7,907 nucleotides of DNA, from positions 1 through 7,907 of the forward strand of contig JBBRUG010000292.1 of NCBI GenBank assembly GCA_038247995.1, given 5' to 3'. Below, in pieces: positions 1 to 6,666 of the stretch. Each line of letters opens with the position of its first letter. Position 1 is the first letter of the stretch. The notes beneath the pieces were generated by a model, which was not told where the DNA came from, ran no database searches, and saw nothing but the letters and a program-made list of their open reading frames with translations. The position numbers and the translations under genes were made by a program. This stretch comes from JBBRUG01 sp038247995. GTDB taxonomy: Bacteria > Chloroflexota > Chloroflexia > Chloroflexales > Chloroflexaceae.

Positions 1-1575
<1,575 letters not shown>

Positions 1576-1585
1576 TGTCAATGGC

Positions 1586-2236
1586 TCAGGCGGCCACGCG
1601 CTCGTAGACGACGACTTGCCAGGGGCCGCTGGTACGCTGGAGGCGTTGGGTTAGCCCAGCCCGTTGGGCCGCGGCATCCACAGCCGCCGTTGGGTGGCAG
1701 AAGACGCGGAAGGCCGTGCGCTGAAGTAACAGGCCGGTGTTTACCGCTCTGATGCCGAGGCCAACCCACCAGACATCACGTGGGTAGACGAGCCCGAGGA
1801 GCCGGCTAACCCGCGCTGCCGCCGCCCCGACCAGGGCCGGCATATCCGGATAGCAGCAAACTACGCGGTCGAGAGCGACGACATCGGCCGGGGCGATGGT
1901 CGGTGCCAGGGCAACAAAGTCGCCGTGAACATAGCTTACGCGGTCGGCGTGGCCAAGGCGCTCGCTCTCGCGGCGCGCTGTGGCAAGGTACGCCGACGAG
2001 GCGTCCACGTCGGTGGCATGGGCCGCACCGGCGCGCAGCAGTTCGTGGTGGACAATGCCGACACCCCCGCCAACGTCGAGTACCGTGGCGTTGCGCACAC
2101 CCACCGACCGGAGGGCATCGACCAGCAGTTGGGTGGTCCCCTCCGGCCCGCGCCGCCGATAGCGCTCAAGGCGTTGCTGGGCGTCGCGGCGGTCAAAGAC
2201 GTTTTCGGCATCACGGCAGTGAGGGCAGCAGTTCAT
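1586..2236 (-). CDS. Class I SAM-dependent methyltransferase with Cys-rich N-terminus
   Basis: A 216-residue soluble protein with a Rossmann-fold methyltransferase core. Motif I is VLDVGGGVG (residues 52-60), followed by an acidic strand-2 end (TDVDAS, Asp76/Asp78), GDF at 105-107, and an ADVVALDRVVCCYPD block at about 117-131 in the motif IV region. A YPRDVWW segment follows at about 151. The first residues, MNCCPHC, put three Cys and one His together (Cys3, Cys4, His6, Cys7), which could bind a metal; this is inference. I recognise the pattern as a conserved bacterial methyltransferase family (short Cys cluster, RYRRRGP, glycine-rich motif, VVCCYPD, YPR-WW). I cannot name a substrate. Some relatives may be labelled Mg-protoporphyrin methyltransferase-like, which the sequence does not establish. 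ATG start; no clear Shine-Dalgarno sequence upstream. It lies tail-to-tail with the UvrA-like gene. Confidence 0.85.
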   Translation of the reverse strand: MNCCPHCRDAENVFDRRDAQQRLERYRRRGPEGTTQLLVDALRSVGVRNATVLDVGGGVGIVHHELLRAGAAHATDVDASSAYLATARRESERLGHADRVSYVHGDFVALAPTIAPADVVALDRVVCCYPDMPALVGAAAARVSRLLGLVYPRDVWWVGLGIRAVNTGLLLQRTAFRVFCHPTAAVDAAAQRAGLTQRLQRTSGPWQVVVYERVAA

Positions 2237-2359
2237 CGTGCAACGCTTTCTTGTTCTAGGGCGGAGGCGCTAAGAAACGGTCTGAACAGGTCTTCGTGAC
2301 GCAAGCTCCTTGGCGCGCCCGCGCAGGCGGACGCCCCCAGCGCTGCGCCGGCGGGGCGG

Positions 2360-2431
2360 GGCGCGCTGCTCACCGGCGACATCATTATGGTGGTTCAGGA
2401 TCGGCGCTACGTAAGCTTCATGTACAGTTGT
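2360..2431 (+). pseudogene. Fragment of a metallo-beta-lactamase-fold hydrolase gene
   Basis: Read in the frame starting at 2300, codons 2363-2428 encode GALLTGD followed by IIMVVQDRRYVSFMYS. This closely resembles the 'LLTGD-x-QVVPDRRWVSFMYSYPN' stretch of a family of MBL-fold metallohydrolases. The Asp of TGD is the usual bridging metal ligand of the fold. Only about 24 residues look homologous. The frame is closed by TGA at 2297-2299 on the left and TGA at 2444-2446 on the right, and similarity stops at about 2430, where the expected YPN-x-IPL continuation is absent. The HxHxDH metal motif is nowhere nearby. It must therefore be a remnant. The identification is from memory of the motif, not from a search. 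The fragment ends where the opposing dipeptidase gene also ends. Confidence 0.5.
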
Positions 2432-2924
2432 GCGCCGGCCCAATGATCCGCAGGCCGAGTGCGCGCCACTCACGGAGCTCGTCGGGATCGAGGATCGGGT
2501 CGGCGCCCTCCATGCTCAGCACCATGCCCGGCACGGGCGATGGCGCGGTTGGGGTTGTCTCCCAGGCGGTCCAGGCAGCGATATGGGCGTCGAGCCCGGC
2601 GCGATCAACAATCACCCGCGCCTGCCCCTGGCGCTCCAGCGCGTGGTAGTAGGCCAATTGGCCACGGGCAACCGCATTCGATTGCGTGGGCGAGGGATAA
2701 TCGAGATACGGCACATGGTTACCGGTAGCGCGGGCAAGCACAGTGGCGAAGCAAAGCGCGCCACGGCCGTGGCGCAGATCGGGCAGGGCGACGGTGCCGA
2801 GGGTACGCCCTTTGCCCGGCATCCCGCCTTCCATAGTGCGAATACTATAGACCGGGCGGGTCAAGTCGCGGTTCCACTGTAAGGCGTTCCATGCCAGATC
2901 GAGATGGGCGTCGATGATCAACAT
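2418..2924 (-). CDS. Truncated membrane dipeptidase (peptidase family M19), probably non-functional
   Basis: A 168-residue product beginning MLIIDAHLDL, the classic M19 start with the HxD metal-binding pair (His7, Asp9). It continues through a GxLxFATV-like strand (about 55-63), an AxGQLAYYHAL helix (about 86-96) and the SMEGADPI motif carrying the bridging glutamate (Glu139). It stops just after GLRIIGPAHN, where full-length relatives (usually about 320-400 residues) continue with an RY-GG segment, the two remaining metal-binding histidines and a late Asp. Half of the dinuclear zinc site is therefore missing and dipeptidase activity is unlikely. The ATG start is supported by AGGAA nine bases upstream (2934-2938). 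The gene lies 71 bp downstream of the SRPBCC gene on the same strand, so it may once have been co-transcribed with it. Family identity is firm; loss of function is inferred from the missing residues. Confidence 0.85.
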   Translation of the reverse strand: MLIIDAHLDLAWNALQWNRDLTRPVYSIRTMEGGMPGKGRTLGTVALPDLRHGRGALCFATVLARATGNHVPYLDYPSPTQSNAVARGQLAYYHALERQGQARVIVDRAGLDAHIAAWTAWETTPTAPSPVPGMVLSMEGADPILDPDELREWRALGLRIIGPAHNCT

Positions 2925-2995
2925 ATGCGCGGATTCCTGAATGAGCAGGGTGAGGCGGGTGAGGCGGTTGGTAGAGCCGGTTGCATTAGAGCAGT

Positions 2996-3466
2996 TTATG
3001 TTCGATAAGGTGCTCGGTGTGTAAAATAGGCTCGCAGCGCACGCAGCCGCCGCTGAGTCTCCCAGGCGAAGATCCGCTCAAGCAGCGGGTCGAGCATTGG
3101 CTGCAGCAGGCGCGGTTTGACCGTAAAATGAAAGGTGTAGGTGATGCGCGACTCCTGGGCCGCCAGATCCTGATGCTGAATGGTGGCGGCCCAGCTTGCG
3201 AACCAGGGCGGCGTGTTCACCAGTTTTACTGCGGCGCGAGTTGGCGGTTCAAACGTCACATAGATCGTCTTGAAGGTCAGGCTGCCGAGCGAGCGCCGAC
3301 CGATACAGACCGACGTTACGCCTTTGCCCGCTTGCGTGTGGCCGTCCTCCAGGTAAGCGGCGCGCAGCAGCGTGTCCCACTCCAGCCGGCGATTGTAATC
3401 GTGCAGCAGATCAAAGACGGCCTGGCTCGGCGCCGGGATAATTGCACTTATACTGCCGTGCGCCAT
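2996..3466 (-). CDS. SRPBCC (START/Bet v1-like) family protein, first of a tandem pair
   Basis: About 156 residues from the chosen start, the size of a single SRPBCC domain. The N-terminus reads MAHGSISAIIPAPSQAVFDLLHDYNRRLEWD, typical of the first strand and helix pair of the polyketide cyclase/dehydrase-like helix-grip fold. The middle has alternating strands (SLTFKTIYVTFEPP, then ESRITYTFHFTV). The C-terminal helix (about 125-150) closes the ligand cavity. Such proteins bind hydrophobic ligands or act as cyclases or aromatases; the ligand here is unknown. No signal peptide or membrane segment is seen. The start is uncertain: ATG at 3466 follows GGAGG (3471-3475) closely and sits right before the domain; ATG at 3481 or 3487 and TTG at 3529 are in-frame alternatives. 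It is downstream of a second SRPBCC gene on the same strand and probably co-transcribed with it. Confidence 0.85.
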   Translation of the reverse strand: MAHGSISAIIPAPSQAVFDLLHDYNRRLEWDTLLRAAYLEDGHTQAGKGVTSVCIGRRSLGSLTFKTIYVTFEPPTRAAVKLVNTPPWFASWAATIQHQDLAAQESRITYTFHFTVKPRLLQPMLDPLLERIFAWETQRRLRALRAYFTHRAPYRT

Positions 3467-3592
3467 CGCGCCTCCGCTCATTATCATCCTAAAGGCCGGA
3501 ACGTCACCCAGTGTGAACCGTACCGCCAACCCCCGTTCCGCCCCGCCAAGCGAGGGATGCGTCTAGCCGTGCATGACCCTGCCCCGCCGACC

Positions 3593-4156
3593 TCATGCGT
3601 GGCCATGAGCGCCGCGCTCCGCATTCGTTTGAATGCCTTGGAGCAGGTAGGTCTGAAACAGATGCAGGACGAGCCGCACCGGCACACGCAGGCAGGCGCC
3701 CAGAGCGCCCCGTAGCTCATACTGGCTGGATAGAACAAGCCGGGTTCCGCGCACTGCTGGGCCTAACTGATACGCACCGGCGACCATCCGAAACGGGCCA
3801 TCGGCGAGGTCGAGGCAGTAGGCGACGCGGAAGCCTGGGTCCGCCTTGAAGGTAAAGGCGTAGTGCGCCGGCGGTTGCCACGCGGTGATCGTCTGGGCGA
3901 AGCGGCGCTTATTCGCAAAGTAGGCGATCCGCACGCCGCCAACGCCCGTCCGCAGCAGTTCGGCGCGTAGCGGCTTCGGAATTCCGAGCAGCGCGAGGTA
4001 CGCGGGATGCCGAAAGGCGGCGATATCGACTTGCGTAACTGCCTGCCAGACCGTCTCGGCGGAGGCGGCAATGTTCGCCGTGTGCTCGATCTGATGTCGC
4101 TCAATTCGCATAACCAGTCCCAAACTACCGGCTACATGCCGGGGCACAGCGCTCAT
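3593..4156 (-). CDS. SRPBCC (START/Bet v1-like) family protein, second of a tandem pair
   Basis: Up to 187 residues. The recognisable domain begins near residue 16 (MRIERHQIEHTANIAASAETVWQAV), the usual SRPBCC opening with a strand followed by an AxxETVW helix. A KPLRAELLRTGVGGVRIAYFAN block, a YAFTFKADPGF strand and the closing helix (about 155-180, rich in Leu) follow. Family members hold a hydrophobic ligand in a helix-grip cavity; no substrate can be assigned. The longest ATG is given, but ATG at 4111 (Met16), right before the domain, is at least as likely; neither has a good Shine-Dalgarno sequence. The downstream neighbour is another SRPBCC protein, distantly similar in fold only, so the pair may act together or be old duplicates. 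A long intergenic region lies upstream. Confidence 0.85.
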   Translation of the reverse strand: MSAVPRHVAGSLGLVMRIERHQIEHTANIAASAETVWQAVTQVDIAAFRHPAYLALLGIPKPLRAELLRTGVGGVRIAYFANKRRFAQTITAWQPPAHYAFTFKADPGFRVAYCLDLADGPFRMVAGAYQLGPAVRGTRLVLSSQYELRGALGACLRVPVRLVLHLFQTYLLQGIQTNAERGAHGHA

Positions 4157-4252
4157 TCGCCCAAAGCTACTTAACGTTCACCGTTGATCATCAGATTAGC
4201 TTGGAATTCCATACCTACTCAATCCGGCAAGTGTATTACCATCCTTCAGCGA

Positions 4253-4281
4253 ATGATAACACCGAATGCGGTTGAAATCGA
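4253..4281 (-). promoter_or_regulatory. Weak candidate promoter for the SRPBCC gene pair
   Basis: On the minus strand TATCAT (4253-4258; five of six match to the consensus -10) lies 17 bases after TCGATT (4276-4281; only three of six match to -35). It would start a transcript with a leader of about 90 nt before the ATG at 4156. It is the best fit I see upstream of the SRPBCC genes, but the -35 is poor. Confidence 0.22.
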
Positions 4282-4329
4282 TCATGATTACGTCGATCTG
4301 CGCATCCGCCTCAGCGCTGTAATCCCGTT

Positions 4330-4345
4330 TGTGCTGCGCAGCACA
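4330..4345. promoter_or_regulatory. Perfect 16-bp palindrome, candidate operator
   Basis: The sequence TGTGCTGCGCAGCACA equals its own reverse complement over all 16 bases, with no spacer. It lies in non-coding DNA about 175 bp upstream of the SRPBCC start and 435 bp upstream of the exporter start. A gapless dyad like this is a plausible binding site for a dimeric regulator. No regulator gene is in the window, and the match to any named operator is unknown. Confidence 0.35.
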
Positions 4346-4516
4346 GCCTGCACCACCTTCGGCCGAACGCCCGCATTCTCAGGCGTCAATCTGCGGAGCG
4401 CACCATGTGCTTGGCAGTGCCGCCGCATAGCCTATGTTCATTGGGCCGTTCGAACTGGAGCGGCTTGGAGCCTTGTCTTCGGGCGGAAGCACGATGAGGC
4501 GGCGCCCGGAGGCGGG

Positions 4517-4522
4517 TATAAT
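4517..4522 (+). promoter_or_regulatory. Candidate -10 box (TATAAT) for the ABC exporter
   Basis: A perfect TATAAT on the plus strand is set in a GC-rich stretch. There is no convincing -35 at 16-19 bases upstream (ATGAGG at 17) and no TGn extension. If used, transcription would begin near 4530 and give a leader of about 250 nt before the exporter ATG at 4780. Confidence 0.3.
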
Positions 4523-4730
4523 TGCCCTACTAGAGCACTGAGCAGAATGACTGAGCTGCTGAGGCCACTGAATCGGGTAGCTCGCTGCGCTCGCGCCTGG
4601 TTGTGCAGGCTCAATCGATCTGAGCAATGCTGTAAAGAGGCGACGCGCTTGTGCGGCATGCTTCCTGCCGCGTGCCTTCTGCGTCCTGGCAATGGTTTGC
4701 GCCGTCAGCGGAGGGTCGTGATCATCATGC

Positions 4731-4753
4731 TGCCGTGACGGCAATCGGCAATC
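4731..4753 (+). repeat. Small hairpin and adjoining direct repeat ahead of the exporter gene
   Basis: TGCCG, a TGA loop and CGGCA form a five-base-pair hairpin (4731-4743). The end of the hairpin overlaps a tandem repeat of GGCAATC (4740-4746 and 4747-4753). It lies 27-50 bases before the ATG at 4780, within the expected leader. It is too short for a confident functional call. Confidence 0.3.
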
Positions 4754-4779
4754 GTACGAGCTTGAGGGCACAGATTTCT

Positions 4780-6504
4780 ATGACACACGTTGTCCGGCGG
4801 TTCCTGGCGTACTACCGGCCCTACAAGGGGCTGTTCGTCCTGGACTTCAGTTGCGCGGTAGTGGCGGCATTGCTCGAACTAAGCTTCCCGCTCTTCGTGA
4901 ACTACCTGATCGACACATTGCTGCCGAGCCTGAACTGGCCGCTGATCCTGGGCGCCTGCGCGGGCTTGCTGGTGATCTACTGCCTGACGGCTGTGTTGCA
5001 GTTCATTGTGGCCTACTGGGGCCACATGCTCGGCATCAACATCGAAACCGACATGCGGCGCCTCATGTTCAACCACTTGCAGAAGCTCTCATTCCGCTTC
5101 TACGACAACCATAAGACCGGCCATCTGATGTCGCGGATCTCCAGCGACCTCTGGGACATCGGCGAGGTGGCCCACCACGGCCCCGAGGATCTCTTTATTG
5201 CCCTGATGACGCTGGTGGCGGCCTTTGTGCTGATGCTCACCATACACGTGCAACTTGCGCTGCTTACCTTTTTGGTGGTGCCGGGCATGCTCTGGCTGGG
5301 CTTTTACTTCAACCACAAGATGACGCAGGCCTTCAGCACGATGTACGGCGAGATCGCGGAGTTCAACGCCCGGGTCGAGGACAACATCGGTGGCATGCGG
5401 GTGGTACAGGCCTTCGCCAACGAAGAGCACGAGCAGCAGCTGTTCGCGCAGAACAATATGCGCTTCCGTGGGGCCAAGCTCCGGGCCTACAGCATCATGG
5501 CCTGGAGTTCGTCGCTGAGCTACATCCTGATGCGGCTCGTCTCGCTGTTTGTGCTGCTCGCCGGCGCCTGGTTCATCTTCCGTGGCGAACTGAGTACGGG
5601 CGAGTTTGTCGGCTTCATCCTGTTGACCAACCTCCTCTTCCGGCCAATCGAAAAGATCAACGCGGTGATCGACACCTACCCCAAGGGCATCGCCGGCTTC
5701 AAGCGCTACCTCGAAGTGATGGATACCGAACCCGAGGTGGCCGACCGGCCCGGCGCAATCGACGTGGAGCGGTTGCAGGGCGCGATCCACTACCGCGATG
5801 TGACCTTCGGCTACGATCCGCAGCGCCCGGTGCTACAGGGGATCAACCTGACCATCCGCCCCGGTGAGACGGTGGCCTTTGTCGGCCCGTCGGGTGCCGG
5901 CAAAACCACGCTCTGTAGCCTGCTGCCCCGCTTCTACGACGTGGACGGCGGCCAGATTACCGTGGACGGTCACGACATCCGTGCCCTGACAACGGCCTCA
6001 TTACGCCGCCAGATCGGGGTCGTGCAGCAGGATGTCTTTCTCTTCTTTGGTTCGATCCGCGCGAATATCGCTTACGGGAGTCTGGAGGCAAGCGAGCCGG
6101 AGATCTGGGCGGCGGCGCGGCGCGCACACCTTGACGTTTTCATCCAGTCGCTGCCGGAGGGTCTAGACACCCTGATTGGCGAGCGTGGGGTGAAGCTCTC
6201 CGGTGGCCAGAAGCAGCGCCTGGCGATCGCCCGCATGTTCCTAAAAAACCCGCCGATCCTCATCCTCGACGAGGCGACCTCGGCGCTCGACACCGAGACC
6301 GAGCAGGTGATCCAGCAATCGCTGGCCGAACTGGCTGTAGGGCGCACCACGCTGATCATCGCCCACCGGCTGGCGACGATCAAGAACGCCGACCGGATCG
6401 TGGTGGTGACCGAGAGCGGCATCAGCGAGCAGGGCGCCCACCAGGAGTTGCTTCGCAGCGGCGGCATCTACAGCCGGCTACACCAGGCGCAGTTCGGGGA
6501 CTAG
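4780..6504 (+). CDS. ABC exporter half-transporter (fused membrane and ATPase domains, MsbA/BmrA type)
   Basis: A complete 574-residue protein in the inner membrane. The N-terminal half (about 1-310) is a six-helix type I exporter domain, with clear hydrophobic segments near 18-45, 55-80, 130-150, 155-175, 245-270 and 275-298. The ATPase half has Walker A GPSGAGKTT (from 369), Q-loop VQQD (Gln417), signature LSGGQ (473-477), Walker B ILILDE with catalytic Glu498, the D-loop SALD, and H-loop His529 in IAHR. All catalytic residues are present, so it should work as a homodimer or with a partner half-transporter, exporting a lipid, drug or peptide; the substrate cannot be read. The ATG at 4780 is chosen because the family homology (RRFLAYYRPYKG) starts there and GAGGG lies at 4764-4768. 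The in-frame GTG at 4651 would add 43 residues without homology. No partner transporter gene is adjacent. Confidence 0.93.
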   Translation: MTHVVRRFLAYYRPYKGLFVLDFSCAVVAALLELSFPLFVNYLIDTLLPSLNWPLILGACAGLLVIYCLTAVLQFIVAYWGHMLGINIETDMRRLMFNHLQKLSFRFYDNHKTGHLMSRISSDLWDIGEVAHHGPEDLFIALMTLVAAFVLMLTIHVQLALLTFLVVPGMLWLGFYFNHKMTQAFSTMYGEIAEFNARVEDNIGGMRVVQAFANEEHEQQLFAQNNMRFRGAKLRAYSIMAWSSSLSYILMRLVSLFVLLAGAWFIFRGELSTGEFVGFILLTNLLFRPIEKINAVIDTYPKGIAGFKRYLEVMDTEPEVADRPGAIDVERLQGAIHYRDVTFGYDPQRPVLQGINLTIRPGETVAFVGPSGAGKTTLCSLLPRFYDVDGGQITVDGHDIRALTTASLRRQIGVVQQDVFLFFGSIRANIAYGSLEASEPEIWAAARRAHLDVFIQSLPEGLDTLIGERGVKLSGGQKQRLAIARMFLKNPPILILDEATSALDTETEQVIQQSLAELAVGRTTLIIAHRLATIKNADRIVVVTESGISEQGAHQELLRSGGIYSRLHQAQFGD

Positions 6505-6522
6505 CTGAGCTTCTCTGCTCCG

Positions 6523-6532
6523 CCGGCGCCGG
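6523..6532. repeat. 10-bp GC palindrome
   Basis: CCGGCGCCGG is self-complementary and lies 19 bases after the exporter stop codon. In GC-rich DNA this is weak evidence of function. It may add to a termination structure with the longer inverted repeat just downstream. Confidence 0.3.
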
Positions 6533-6548
6533 TTCGAAGGAATTGATC

Positions 6549-6608
6549 AGCGCAGGTGAGTGACAATCGTCGAGGTGCATAACTCCCGGCTTGTCACTCA
6601 CCTGCGCT
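6549..6608. terminator. Perfect 18-bp inverted repeat between convergent genes, candidate bidirectional terminator
   Basis: The left arm AGCGCAGGTGAGTGACAA (6549-6566) is the exact reverse complement of the right arm at 6591-6608, separated by 24 bases. It sits between the 3' ends of the exporter (6504) and the formate-THF ligase (6667), where a shared terminator is expected, and could fold into a strong hairpin in either transcript. There is no real T-run after either arm, so it is not a textbook intrinsic terminator. A small repetitive element (MITE or REP-like) is an alternative. A second small hairpin follows (ATGCG 6609-6613 with CGCAT 6620-6624). Confidence 0.55.
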
Positions 6609-6634
6609 ATGCGATCACCCGCATGCCGTCAGCT

Positions 6635-6664
6635 TTACCGTTCTCCCGTTTTACCGTGTTACCG
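6635..6664 (-). repeat. Three CGGTAA repeats just after the formate-THF ligase stop
   Basis: TTACCG occurs at 6635-6640, 6651-6656 and 6659-6664 on the plus strand (CGGTAA on the minus strand), a few bases downstream of the ligase stop codon. Spacing is irregular and the meaning is unknown. Confidence 0.3.
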
Positions 6665-6666
6665 CT

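Larger units (their letters stand above)
4157..4779. other. Gene-poor intergenic region between divergent genes
   Basis: This roughly 620-bp stretch separates the SRPBCC gene (-) from the ABC exporter gene (+). Open frames exist on both strands (for example 4184-4738 + and 4379-4771 -), but their translations are rich in Cys, Arg, Trp and Ser, show no domain and have no clear ribosome site, so I do not call genes. The base composition is less GC-rich than in the flanking genes. It holds a 16-bp palindrome (4330-4345), a TATAAT box (4517-4522), short ACTGA repeats (4537-4571) and a small hairpin (4731-4743). No tRNA, known riboswitch or transposon remnant is recognisable by eye. Confidence 0.6.

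Noticed and set aside
2833..2848. ATAGT/ACTAT inverted repeat
   Set aside because: Five-base arms inside the dipeptidase coding sequence; consistent with codon content and chance.
2430..2882. 150-codon plus-strand frame over the dipeptidase gene
   Set aside because: It is the antisense shadow of a clearly recognisable M19 coding sequence.
2950..2967. Tandem 9-bp repeat GTGAGGCGG x2 between the dipeptidase and SRPBCC genes
   Set aside because: Only two short copies in GC-rich DNA; no supporting context such as further copies or a known site.
4184..4738. Open frame of 184 codons on the plus strand in the intergenic region (and 4379-4771 on the minus strand)
   Set aside because: The translations lack any domain, are rich in Cys, Arg and Trp, and have no good ribosome site. 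Overlapping frames on both strands are typical of chance openness in GC-rich DNA.
4651..4779. GTG-initiated 43-residue N-terminal extension of the ABC exporter
   Set aside because: The extension has no resemblance to the family and no signal peptide character. The ATG at 4780 begins right before the conserved first helix region.
5089..5790. 233-codon minus-strand frame opposite the ABC exporter
   Set aside because: His/Glu/Val-rich translation typical of an antisense frame of a GC-rich gene; no domain.
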